The translations under genes were made by a program, and so were the position numbers. From Clostridiales bacterium UBA3953 (GTDB taxonomy: Bacteria > Bacillota > Clostridia > Oscillospirales > CAG-272), in the NCBI GenBank assembly GCA_002385415.1, contig DGDL01000032.1:1-11417 (forward strand): 11,417 bases of DNA. Direction: 5' to 3'. Below the pieces are notes generated by a model that worked only from the letters and a program-made list of their open reading frames with translations, had not been told where the DNA came from and ran no database searches. Below, one piece after another: positions 1 through 6,740 of the stretch (within the stretch, counting starts at the first letter, position 1; the number at the start of each line of letters is the position of its first letter).

Positions 1-19
1 AGATGTGTATAAGAGACAG
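1..19 (+). other. Nextera/Tn5 mosaic-end adapter (artefact)
   Basis: Bases 1-19 read AGATGTGTATAAGAGACAG, which is exactly the Tn5 transposase mosaic end used in Nextera library kits. It sits at the very edge of the window and runs directly into a coding frame that has no natural start there. I read it as untrimmed sequencing adapter and not as a mobile element or part of the neighbouring gene. Confidence 0.97.
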
Positions 20-252
20 CCTACATACTGCACGGCAGCAGCGGCGGACGCGACTCATGGGACCCTGCTACAGCGCTGTATGCAGTATACGGCTGCGGCG
101 CGGAGCTTGAGCTGTCAGAGCCTGGCAAAATCAGAGTGTCGGACGACGGCATGACAAATTTCACACCCGACCCGAGCGGCAAACACCGCTATCTGCGCCG
201 AACAGTCACGCGCGAGGCACTCGCTAAACGCATCGACGAGGCGATAGATTGA
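20..252 (+). CDS. Nucleoside hydrolase-like protein, C-terminal part
   Basis: This is the last 77 or so codons of a gene whose 5' end lies outside the window. It stays open from the adapter to TGA at 250-252. The residues include GRDSWDPATALYAVYG, then LSEPGKI and FTPDPSGKHRYL. From memory this pattern (SWDP..LYAV, a short beta segment, then DG...F..D..G.H.YL) matches the C-terminus of inosine-uridine preferring nucleoside hydrolases, which split the N-glycosidic bond of ribonucleosides for purine and pyrimidine salvage. The N-terminal calcium-binding DxDxxxDD motif that would settle the call is off the contig, so substrate preference cannot be judged. The gene is followed 20 bases later by a strong terminator, so it is the last gene of its transcript. 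The family call is fairly likely; the exact function is open. Confidence 0.6.
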
Positions 253-272
253 AAAGGACAACAAAGTAAAAT

Positions 273-310
273 GCCCCGCAGGTCACTTTTGACTTGCGGG
301 GCTGTGTTTT
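273..310 (+). terminator. Rho-independent terminator, possibly bidirectional
   Basis: A 12-bp stem (273-284 with 291-302, one G-T wobble) closes a 6-nt loop and is followed by TGTGTTTT. On the other strand the stem is followed by a T-rich stretch (ATTTTACTTT). It lies between two convergent genes, the nucleoside hydrolase-like gene (+) and the small minus-strand gene that ends at 315, so it may stop transcripts from both sides. Confidence 0.85.
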
Positions 311-314
311 ATGG

Positions 315-563
315 TTATATTCTAACCACTTTGTATTTTATGCCATCAAGTTTGGATAGCGCGTCTTCAAAACGTTTGATTTCGTCTGCGTCGTCTATAA
401 GATGAAGGATGATAAGCCCCTCATCGGAGCAGGTGTCGCCGGCCTCGTGCAGCCCGAGACGGGTCATGATAAGGCAGCCGAACTCGGTGAGCACTTGCTG
501 GAGCGCAGGGACAACTTCACGCCGCTTTTGAGCTCTAATAAGCATTACATTTGCAGTTGCCAC
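315..563 (-). CDS. Small TM1266-like (ACT/ferredoxin-fold) protein
   Basis: An 82-residue protein. The central run QQVLTEFGCLIMTRLGLHEA (residues 22-41), the following CSDEGLIILHL (45-55) and the closing alternation of helix and beta strand (EIKRFEDALSKLDGIKYKVV) resemble the small ferredoxin-fold family typified by Thermotoga TM1266, often annotated as an iron-only hydrogenase system regulator. Members are about 80 residues, as here. No hydrogenase or maturation gene is nearby, so that functional name should not be carried over. A possible role is small-molecule sensing like ACT or NikR C-terminal domains, but this is inference. The start is GTG at 563-561, chosen because GGGAGG lies 9 nt upstream and because a good promoter precedes it. 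It appears to be transcribed alone. Confidence 0.7.
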   Translation of the reverse strand: MATANVMLIRAQKRREVVPALQQVLTEFGCLIMTRLGLHEAGDTCSDEGLIILHLIDDADEIKRFEDALSKLDGIKYKVVRI

Positions 564-592
564 TATGTTTTACCTCCCGGTGGTTTAGGATT

Positions 593-621
593 ATTTTAGC
601 ACAATTTTTGATGGATTGCAA
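593..621 (-). promoter_or_regulatory. Sigma-70-type promoter for the TM1266-like gene
   Basis: On the minus strand, TTGCAA (621-616) and TAAAAT (598-593) are separated by exactly 17 nt, and lie about 30 nt before the GTG start and its GGGAGG site. The hexamers match the vegetative consensus at 4 of 6 and 5 of 6 positions. Confidence 0.6.
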
Positions 622-657
622 CCTGCTGCGTGTAAAAAAATCGCGGTTTTTAAAGCT

Positions 658-690
658 GAGCGGCACGCCTATTCTTCGGGCGTGCCGCTC
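658..690 (-). terminator. Hairpin terminator of the deacetylase unit
   Basis: A perfect 12-bp GC-rich stem (658-669 with 679-690) overlaps the last codons and stop of the downstream deacetylase gene. On the minus strand it is followed by AGCTTTAAAAACC and then, about 17 nt past the stem, a run of seven T. The T-tract directly after the stem is short, so termination may be partial. Confidence 0.5.
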
Positions 691-1457
691 ATGTTTATAA
701 GCTCGGTAACGGTGACAAACCGGTAACCCGATTCGATCAGGCTCGGCAAAAATTTACGCAGCGCGGCGGGAGTATTACTCGCGCCGACAACGTAATCATG
801 CATAAGGATAATATAACCGGGCTTGACTTTATTTAAAACCTCGCTTGCGATTCTTGGTGAGGGGGGACATTTCCAGTCGTGTGTATCAACGTTCCACAGC
901 ACCGCTGTATAGTTGAGCTGGGTGGCGATACGGTCGATTGTAGCGTTGTAAATTCCTCCCGGCGGCCGGAATACCCTCGGCCTGTACCCGCGCAGCTCAT
1001 GGAGCGCATCTTCAACGCGCAGCAGCTCGCGGAGAATTGTGCCCTCGTCAGCCTTTGCGATGTTTGTCAAATGCGAGTAGGTGTGGTTGCCGATCTCGTG
1101 TCCCTCGTCAATAATGCGTTCCGCAAGCTCGGGATATTTTTCGCAGTTTTTGCCTACGATAAAAAATGTCGCTTTGACGTTGTATTCGCTTAAAATATCG
1201 AGTATCTGGGGCGTATAGGATTTATGCGGTCCGTCGTCAAAGGTAAGCGCAATGTATTTATCGCTGAGCGGCGATGCACTTGCGCCGGTGACACCGTGGG
1301 CGTAGTAAAGACTTTCAAGCTCGCGCATGTCGACCGGCTCGGTCTCATACTCAATATACGGCTCTATTTCCGACTGTGCGTCGGCGGCAAATGTGACAAC
1401 TTTAAATAAATATACACATACAATGCATATAAATGACCTAAGCGTATGTTTGAACAT
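669..1457 (-). CDS. Secreted NodB-type polysaccharide deacetylase
   Basis: A 262-residue carbohydrate esterase family 4 (NodB homology) protein that would remove N-acetyl groups from a cell wall or other polysaccharide outside the membrane. All five catalytic motifs are visible: TFDDGP (72-77, with Asp74 as likely base and Asp75 as metal ligand), NHTYSH (124-129, metal-binding His125 and His129), RPPGG (164-168), DTHDW (191-195) and LMHD (218-221, His220). The N-terminus is a hydrophobic signal peptide or anchor (about 8-25), and residues 26-66 are a short acidic linker. The ATG at 1457 has GAGGG 5 nt upstream and begins 11 nt after the stop of the PdaA-like gene, so the two are probably co-transcribed. 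The motif set is typical of peptidoglycan or chitooligosaccharide deacetylases. The substrate cannot be read from sequence. Confidence 0.9.
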   Translation of the reverse strand: MFKHTLRSFICIVCVYLFKVVTFAADAQSEIEPYIEYETEPVDMRELESLYYAHGVTGASASPLSDKYIALTFDDGPHKSYTPQILDILSEYNVKATFFIVGKNCEKYPELAERIIDEGHEIGNHTYSHLTNIAKADEGTILRELLRVEDALHELRGYRPRVFRPPGGIYNATIDRIATQLNYTAVLWNVDTHDWKCPPSPRIASEVLNKVKPGYIILMHDYVVGASNTPAALRKFLPSLIESGYRFVTVTELINMSGTPEE

Positions 1458-1468
1458 ACGAACCCTCG

Positions 1469-2755
1469 TCAGGAGGAGGTGAGTTCAGTCAGTGTGGCAA
1501 ATCTCCAACCGTCTGAAATCAAGCGGTCGATAAAGTCATTGAGTATTTCGGCATTTGTTGATGATGTTGGATGAAGGAGCAGCACCATACCCTCGTGCGT
1601 GTGACCGAGCAGCTTTTCAAGCGCTCTGTCGGGCTTGGGCTGGGCATTGTTATCCCAGTCGGCATAGGCATAGCTCCACATAATTGTTTTATAGCCCAGC
1701 TTTTTGGCAAGCGCGAGGTCGCGCTCGCTGAACGTGCCGCTTGGCGGGCGGTAGAATTTCGCAATTTCGACGCCGGCATGCTCTCTCACCGCTTTTTCGA
1801 GCCTGGCAAGCTCGTCTGTAAACTCGCTTTCGGAGAGTTTTGTCATGTCTTTATGGGTTGCGGTATGGTTGCAGACCAGGTGGCCGTCGTCTGCCATGCG
1901 TTTTACCAGTTGCGGCTCGCGCCGGGCGAGGTTTTCAAGTATGAAAAACGCGGCGGGCACCTTTTTTGACTTGAGAATGTCGAGAATTTTGGCAATATTA
2001 CCGTTTTCGTAACCTGCATCAAAAGTCAAATATATAACCTTACCGCAGCCTTCCTTGCCTATCCAGTAGCCGTCGTGCCGGATTATGAACTGAAATTCTG
2101 CCGGCAGTGGCGGGCGGGCGTGATTGTCGTTGTTTTTGCAGTACCAGTGATGCGCTTTGGTAGAGTAGTCGCTTTTTACGGGCAGGTCGGAGTTTTCTGT
2201 GGTTTCAGGGGCGGTCGTGTCGCTCGGTGCGTTTGTTGCCGAGGATTCGTCAGGTTTGCGCGTGTCGTCATCGCTTTCTGCTGATTTGGTTTCGGTGCTG
2301 CACTGGGCATATAGTATTTCATCATACTTTTCATAAACTACAGCCGCTTCGAGCAGCAACGCGTCCCGCGCTGTTTCGGTGGCAAGATCCGGCTTGGAGC
2401 GCCTGCGGGGGCGAGGGCATATCCCGCGCCGAAATTCGCGAGATCTGGTGCTTTGGTCGGCACCTGTTTCGGGAGCGGTGGACTCGTCGGCTTGCCGTTT
2501 TACGGCGCCTTCGGCTTGAGTTTCGGCTGTATCGTCGCCTTTTTCGGTCTCGGTGGCTATCGCCTCAACCGCGCTGTCCTTTAGACGTGACGCAATCGTT
2601 TCAACTGCATGGTTTGCAACAACTAATATCGTAAGACAAAGCGCGGAGAGCGAAACCCACGCCACAAAAGCGGTCAGCTGCGATTTATTTTGCCTCAGCT
2701 TTTTTAAAATCCGTTTTATTCGGCGGTTGGTTGTATCAATAATTATGAGTATCAT
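1469..2755 (-). CDS. PdaA-like delta-lactam-type de-N-acetylase, membrane-anchored
   Basis: A 428-residue NodB-domain protein. Residues 29-48 form a membrane anchor after a basic stretch, 50-200 are a low-complexity linker rich in Glu, Thr, Asp and Ala, and 201-428 are the catalytic domain. The domain has the PdaA hallmarks: HHWYCKNND (202-210), IYLTFDAGYENGN (241-253) with DAG in place of the usual DDG, NHTATH (296-301), RPPSG (336-340), YADWD (364-368) and LLHP (393-396). In Bacillus, PdaA deacetylates muramic acid during spore cortex muramic-delta-lactam synthesis; a cortex role here is inference. The ATG at 2755 is chosen because an upstream extension to 2884 would run over the promoter region and lacks other start codons. 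AAAGGAG abuts this ATG with almost no spacing, which is unusual. Residues 104-121 are oddly Arg-rich (see findings). Confidence 0.82.
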   Translation of the reverse strand: MILIIIDTTNRRIKRILKKLRQNKSQLTAFVAWVSLSALCLTILVVANHAVETIASRLKDSAVEAIATETEKGDDTAETQAEGAVKRQADESTAPETGADQSTRSREFRRGICPRPRRRSKPDLATETARDALLLEAAVVYEKYDEILYAQCSTETKSAESDDDTRKPDESSATNAPSDTTAPETTENSDLPVKSDYSTKAHHWYCKNNDNHARPPLPAEFQFIIRHDGYWIGKEGCGKVIYLTFDAGYENGNIAKILDILKSKKVPAAFFILENLARREPQLVKRMADDGHLVCNHTATHKDMTKLSESEFTDELARLEKAVREHAGVEIAKFYRPPSGTFSERDLALAKKLGYKTIMWSYAYADWDNNAQPKPDRALEKLLGHTHEGMVLLLHPTSSTNAEILNDFIDRLISDGWRFATLTELTSS

Positions 2756-2814
2756 CTCCTTTGCTTTTTTGCCGAGTTTATTATTTGCGCCGAGGCGTGT
2801 TTTAGACGCGGAAA

Positions 2815-2843
2815 ATAATAGGATGTAATAAAGACAAATTGAA
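2815..2843 (-). promoter_or_regulatory. Candidate promoter for the deacetylase pair
   Basis: On the minus strand TTCAAT (2843-2838) and TATTAT (2820-2815) are 17 nt apart, about 60 nt before the PdaA-like start. The -10 is good (5 of 6); the -35 is weak (3 of 6). It lies back to back with the argG promoter, with the ArgR-like boxes between them. Confidence 0.35.
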
Positions 2844-2845
2844 TC

Positions 2846-2893
2846 TGAATAATTATGCATAATTGTGCATTGTGCACATTGCATTTTTATACA
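2846..2893. promoter_or_regulatory. Putative ArgR/AhrC operator cluster (ARG boxes)
   Basis: Three sequences resemble the ARG box TGAATwwwwATTCA. Box 1 is TGAATAATTATGCA at 2846-2859 (13 of 14). Box 2 is TGCATAATTGTGCA at 2856-2869 (11 of 14, overlapping box 1). Box 3 is TGCATTTTTATACA at 2880-2893 (12 of 14), covering most of the argG -35 element and part of the spacer. A perfect 14-bp palindrome, AATTATGCATAATT, sits at 2851-2864. Arginine-dependent repression of the operon by an ArgR/AhrC hexamer is the natural reading; the regulator itself is not in the window. Confidence 0.6.
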
Positions 2894-2907
2894 TCGTGTG
2901 CTATAAT
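2879..2907 (+). promoter_or_regulatory. argG operon promoter (sigma-70 type)
   Basis: TTGCAT (2879-2884) and a perfect TATAAT (2902-2907) are separated by 17 nt. The predicted start site is about 30 nt before the argG ATG, giving a short leader with no room for a T-box or large riboswitch. An ARG-like box overlaps the -35, which fits repression. Confidence 0.8.
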
Positions 2908-2944
2908 CTCCACAAGATTTTTTATATCGAACGGAGAAATGGAA

Positions 2945-4162
2945 ATGGCGAACGAAATTAAAAAAATAGTGCTTGCATACTCGGGCGGTCTGGATACGTC
3001 GATTATAATACCGTGGCTTAAAGACAACTATCCGGGCTGCGAAGTTATAGCGGTGTCGGGCAACGTCGGTCAGGCCGACGAGCTTGAGGGACTTGAAGAA
3101 AAAGCGCTTAAAACCGGCGCTTCTAAAATATATATTGAAGATTTGCGCAGAGAGTTTATCGAAGACTACATTTTCCCCACGATGAAAGCCGGCGCAAAAT
3201 ACGAGGGCAAATATCTTCTCGGTACATCATTTGCGCGACCCGTCATTGCAAAACGCATTGTGGAAATCGCGCTGGCGGAGGGGGCGGATGCCATCGCGCA
3301 CGGCTGCACAGGCAAGGGCAATGACCAGGTGCGTTTTGAGCTGACGATAAAAGCTTTTGCACCCGATATGAAAATTATCGCTCCGTGGCGCATTTGGGAC
3401 ATAAAATCGCGCGACGAGGAAATAGATTATGCCATCGCGAAAGGTGTTCCGCTCAAGATTAGCCGCGAGACAAATTATTCAAAAGACAAAAACATCTGGC
3501 ACCTTTCGCACGAGGGGCTTGACCTCGAGGACCCGGCAAACGAGCCGCAGTATGACAAAATCCTCGAGATGGGCGTCACGCCCGAGGCCGCGCCCGACAA
3601 GCCCGCTTATGTTACTGTTTCGTTTGAAAAAGGAGTGCCCGTCGCAGTCGACGGCGAAAAACTGGGGCCGGTTGAGCTGATGGAGAAGCTCAACAAACTT
3701 GGCGGCGAGAACGGAATCGGCATAGTTGACATTGTGGAAAACCGTCTTGTCGGCATGAAGAGCCGCGGAGTGTATGAAACTCCGGGCGGCACAATTCTTT
3801 ATTCGGCGCACGAGGCGCTGGAGACGCTGACACTCGACCGCGACACGATGCATACAAAACAAATGCTCTCCCATAAGTTTGCGGAGCTTGTATACTACGG
3901 CCAGTGGTTTACGCCCCTGCGAGAGGCGCTGTCGGCGTTTGTTGATAAGACGCAGGAGTATGTAACCGGCGAAGTCAAACTCAAGCTCTATAAGGGCAAC
4001 ATAATCACATCCTCAATAACGTCGCCTTATTCGCTTTACAGCGAGGATATAGCTACATTCGGCGCCGACGAAGTTTACAACCAAAAAGATGCCGAGGGCT
4101 TTATAAATCTGTTCGGCCTGCCCATTACGGTGGCTGCACGCATGCGCAGAAAGAACAAATAA
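2945..4162 (+). CDS. argG: Argininosuccinate synthase
   Basis: A 405-residue enzyme joining citrulline and aspartate with ATP (released as AMP and PPi) to give argininosuccinate, the penultimate step of arginine synthesis in the cytoplasm. The N-terminal ATP pyrophosphatase loop AYSGGLDTS (11-19) is intact, as are EGKYLLGTSFARP (87-99), GCTGKGNDQVRFE (120-132), SRETNYSKDKNIWHLSHE (173-190), YETPGGTIL (277-285) and YGQWFTPLRE (318-327). The length is normal for the family (about 400). ATG at 2945 is preferred: GGAG lies 8 nt upstream, and translation begins MANEIKKIVLAYSGG as in homologues. The in-frame ATG at 2939 is only 2 nt from GGAG, and an ATG at 2855 would lie upstream of the promoter. 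It is first in the arg operon, a position often held by argC in Firmicutes. Confidence 0.97.
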   Translation: MANEIKKIVLAYSGGLDTSIIIPWLKDNYPGCEVIAVSGNVGQADELEGLEEKALKTGASKIYIEDLRREFIEDYIFPTMKAGAKYEGKYLLGTSFARPVIAKRIVEIALAEGADAIAHGCTGKGNDQVRFELTIKAFAPDMKIIAPWRIWDIKSRDEEIDYAIAKGVPLKISRETNYSKDKNIWHLSHEGLDLEDPANEPQYDKILEMGVTPEAAPDKPAYVTVSFEKGVPVAVDGEKLGPVELMEKLNKLGGENGIGIVDIVENRLVGMKSRGVYETPGGTILYSAHEALETLTLDRDTMHTKQMLSHKFAELVYYGQWFTPLREALSAFVDKTQEYVTGEVKLKLYKGNIITSSITSPYSLYSEDIATFGADEVYNQKDAEGFINLFGLPITVAARMRRKNK

Positions 4163-4281
4163 CTTGCGGCAGGCTAAAAATCTAATTTAATAAAATAAAT
4201 AGGATATAAATTGGAGAATCAGGCTGCGGGAATCGCTGTTTTTAGGCAACCGGGCGCATTTCCGCAGCCCGGGTGATATAA
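4163..4281 (+). promoter_or_regulatory. argG-argH intercistronic region with alternative hairpins
   Basis: This 119-nt gap is far wider than most gaps in the operon. The first half (4171-4215) is AT-rich and has no convincing promoter, only a TATAAA at 4205-4210 without a good -35. The second half can fold as hairpin A (GGCTGCGG 4222-4229 with CCGCAGCC 4262-4269) or as hairpin B (CCGGGC 4250-4255 with GCCCGG 4267-4272). They share 4267-4269 and cannot coexist. Hairpin B would pair part of the argH Shine-Dalgarno GGGTGAT (4271-4277). No T-run follows, so this is not a terminator; effects on translation or RNA processing are possible. Confidence 0.5.
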
Positions 4282-5673
4282 ATGAGCAAAAGCGAAAAAA
4301 TGTGGGCGGGGCGGTTTAAAAAGGAGCTTGACAGCCGGGTAAATAGCTTTAATTCCTCAATCTCCTTCGATTCCCGCATGTACCGCCAGGACATACAGGG
4401 CAGCATGGCTCACGCCGCAATGCTCGCGCGTCAAAAAATAATATCAAGCGAGGATGCAGAGGCAATAATCGCAGGTCTGGGAGACATTTTGAGCGACCTT
4501 GAAACGGGAGTGCTCGAAATTGACCACGAAGCCGAAGATATACACATGTTTGTGGAGGCTGAGCTTACTGCACGGATAGGGGAGCCGGGTAAAAAGTTGC
4601 ACACGGCGCGCAGCCGAAACGACCAGGTCGCACTCGACATAAGGCTGCACCTGCGCGAGGAGATAAAAGAGGTCGAAAGGCTGATTTTAAAGCTGCTTGA
4701 AGCTATATTTGAAAAGGCAAAAGCGCATGTCTCCACTATCATGCCGGGTTACACGCATTTGCAGCGTGCGCAGCCCGTAACATTTGCGCATCATATACTC
4801 GCATACGCGCAAATGCTGCGCCGCGACATCGGCAGGCTGGACGACGCCAAAAAGCGCATGAATGTCTCGCCGCTCGGCTCGTGCGCGCTGGCCGGCACGA
4901 CATATCCCATCGACCGCGAGTCGGTAGCCGTAGAGCTTGGCATGGACGGTGTTACCGAAAACAGCATGGACGGCGTGTCTGACCGTGATTTTGTGCTCGA
5001 GCTTGCCTCGGCGCTTTCAATTATAATGGTTCACCTCTCGCGCTTTTCGGAGGAGATTATCCTCTGGTCGAGCTCGGAGTTCGGGTTTGTGACGCTGGAC
5101 GACGCATATTCTACCGGCTCGTCCATAATGCCGCAGAAAAAGAACCCGGACATTGCCGAGCTGGTACGCGGCAAGACAGGGCGGGTAACAGGCTCGCTTG
5201 TATCGTTGCTTATGGTGATGAAAGGGCTTCCGCTTGCCTACAACAAAGACATGCAGGAAGACAAAGAGGCCATATTTGATGCGCTTGACACGGTCAAAAT
5301 TTGCCTTGAGATGTTTACGGCAATGTTTGAAACGCTCGCGGTCAACTCGGAGGCTATGCGATGTGCCGCGTCGGGCGGATTTATCGCCGCGACCGACTGC
5401 GCAGACTATCTTGTGAGGCACGGTCTGCCCTTCCGCGATGCATATAAAATTGTCGGCCAGCTTGTGGCGTACTGCATAGAGTGTGGCAAAACATTTGAAG
5501 AGCTTACGCTCGACGAGTATAAATCCTTTCACCCGAGCTTCGACGGGGATATATATGATGCCATAAATCTTGAAAACTGCGTAAACAGGCGTGATGTCAT
5601 CGGCGGGCCGGCCGTCGCTTCGACAGAGGCTCAAATGCGGTCGCTTGCCAAATTTATTGAAAGCCGGAAATAA
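4282..5673 (+). CDS. argH: Argininosuccinate lyase
   Basis: A 463-residue enzyme that splits argininosuccinate into arginine and fumarate, the last step of the pathway. It belongs to the fumarase/aspartase superfamily. Seen in order: the N-terminal MWAGRFKKELD (7-17), HTARSRND (107-114), PGYTHLQRAQP (155-165, His159 being the conserved general acid or base region), and the superfamily signature GSSIMPQKKNPD (279-290) with catalytic Ser281. The length is standard for a homotetrameric lyase. ATG at 4282 follows GGGTGAT, which matches the distal part of the anti-Shine-Dalgarno pairing site, and this site can be masked by the hairpin just upstream. argC starts 18 nt after its stop. Confidence 0.97.
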   Translation: MSKSEKMWAGRFKKELDSRVNSFNSSISFDSRMYRQDIQGSMAHAAMLARQKIISSEDAEAIIAGLGDILSDLETGVLEIDHEAEDIHMFVEAELTARIGEPGKKLHTARSRNDQVALDIRLHLREEIKEVERLILKLLEAIFEKAKAHVSTIMPGYTHLQRAQPVTFAHHILAYAQMLRRDIGRLDDAKKRMNVSPLGSCALAGTTYPIDRESVAVELGMDGVTENSMDGVSDRDFVLELASALSIIMVHLSRFSEEIILWSSSEFGFVTLDDAYSTGSSIMPQKKNPDIAELVRGKTGRVTGSLVSLLMVMKGLPLAYNKDMQEDKEAIFDALDTVKICLEMFTAMFETLAVNSEAMRCAASGGFIAATDCADYLVRHGLPFRDAYKIVGQLVAYCIECGKTFEELTLDEYKSFHPSFDGDIYDAINLENCVNRRDVIGGPAVASTEAQMRSLAKFIESRK

Positions 5674-5691
5674 CAAAGCGAGGTCTATAAA

Positions 5692-6726
5692 ATGATTTCA
5701 GTCGGTGTAATCGGCGCGACGGGATATGCAGGCGTGGAGCTTACACGATTGCTGCTCGGCCATCCGGGTATCCGAATTGCGGGGCTGTCGTCGGTCACGT
5801 TCGAAGGCAAAGCAATTTCGGAAGTTTATCCCGGGTTTGCGGGACTTTGTGATGTGACACTGACCGATATGGATAAGGTTATAGAAGACGCGGAAGTCGT
5901 GTTTGCGTCGCTGCCGCACGGTCTTTCGGAAGAGATTGCCGAAAAGTGCGCGCGGGAGGGCAGAGTGCTTGTCGATTTGGGGGCTGATTTCAGGCTGCAT
6001 GACGAGGGCGACTACAGAGAATGGTACGGGCTTGATTACAGCTACCCCGAACTTCACAAAAAAGCGGTTTACGGGCTGTCCGAGCTGTACCGCGAAAAAA
6101 TCAAAGCGGCGGATATTATAGCCAATCCCGGCTGCTATCCCACTTCGGTTGCGCTCGGGCTTGCGCCGGCAATGAAAAACGGGCTCGTCTTGCTTGACGG
6201 CATAGTTATAGACTCAAAATCGGGTGTAACCGGCGCGGGGAGAAGCCTCACTCAAAACACGCACTTCCCGGAAGCAAACGAAAGCATATCCGCATACAAA
6301 GCCGGCTGTCACAGGCACACGCCCGAAATTGAGCAGACGCTCTCCGAGCTTGCCGGGGAGAGGGTGGCTGTTACATTTGTGCCGCATCTTTTGCCGGTCA
6401 ACCGAGGGATAGAGTCGACAATATACTGCCGGCTGAAGGAAAGCCTCTCTTTGGGTGAAATACATAAGATTTATACCGAGTTTTACTTGGGCGAACGATT
6501 TGTGCGCGTTATGCCGGAAGGTGAGTATGCCGCAATAAAAAACGTGCGCTGCTCAAACTATTGCGACATTTCGCTGCACTGCGACATCCGCACAAATACA
6601 CTTATAATTTCAACAGTAATAGATAATATGGTAAAGGGCGCGGCAGGTCAGGCGATACAAAACATGAATATCCGCTGCGGATTTGACGAGTCGGCCGGTC
6701 TGCTGCTGCCGCCTGCAATAATTTGA
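5692..6726 (+). CDS. argC: N-acetyl-gamma-glutamyl-phosphate reductase
   Basis: A 344-residue NADPH-dependent dehydrogenase converting N-acetylglutamyl phosphate to N-acetylglutamate semialdehyde, the third step of ornithine synthesis. The nucleotide-binding loop GATGYAGVEL (8-17) opens the protein. The active site NPGCYPTS (145-152) holds catalytic Cys148, followed by SGVTGAGR (177-184), the HRHTPEI segment (207-213), VPHLLPVNRGI (230-240) and DNMVKGAAGQAIQNMN (311-326). Length and motifs match type I ArgC. ATG at 5692 has GAGGT 7 nt upstream. Gaps of 18 nt before and 14 nt after place it firmly in the operon. Confidence 0.97.
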   Translation: MISVGVIGATGYAGVELTRLLLGHPGIRIAGLSSVTFEGKAISEVYPGFAGLCDVTLTDMDKVIEDAEVVFASLPHGLSEEIAEKCAREGRVLVDLGADFRLHDEGDYREWYGLDYSYPELHKKAVYGLSELYREKIKAADIIANPGCYPTSVALGLAPAMKNGLVLLDGIVIDSKSGVTGAGRSLTQNTHFPEANESISAYKAGCHRHTPEIEQTLSELAGERVAVTFVPHLLPVNRGIESTIYCRLKESLSLGEIHKIYTEFYLGERFVRVMPEGEYAAIKNVRCSNYCDISLHCDIRTNTLIISTVIDNMVKGAAGQAIQNMNIRCGFDESAGLLLPPAII

Positions 6727-6740
6727 ATCTGTGAGGCGTT

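Noticed and set aside
1..19. A Tn5-like transposon end at the window edge
   Set aside because: It is the exact Nextera adapter sequence at a contig end, with no transposase or target duplication; artefact is far more likely.
2075..2634. Plus-strand ORFs opposite the PdaA-like linker
   Set aside because: They mirror the low-complexity linker, are Arg/Phe/Cys-rich, and lack initiation signals.
2755..2884. Upstream extension of the PdaA-like protein by 43 residues (start at 2884)
   Set aside because: It would begin beyond the candidate promoter and inside the ArgR-like boxes, has no ribosome binding site, and the added residues do not resemble the family.
2855..2944. argG start at 2855
   Set aside because: This ATG lies upstream of the -35 and -10 elements; the 2945 ATG has a proper ribosome binding site and a family-like N-terminus.
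2908..2944. T-box or riboswitch leader for the arginine operon
   Set aside because: The predicted leader is only about 30 nt, too short for these elements.
4171..4215. Internal promoter for argH in the AT-rich gap
   Set aside because: TATAAA at 4205-4210 has no acceptable -35 at 16-18 nt; AT-richness alone is not enough.
5017..5676. 219-residue minus-strand ORF opposite argH
   Set aside because: Antisense shadow of a conserved gene, His/Arg/Lys-rich composition, no ribosome binding site or recognisable motif.
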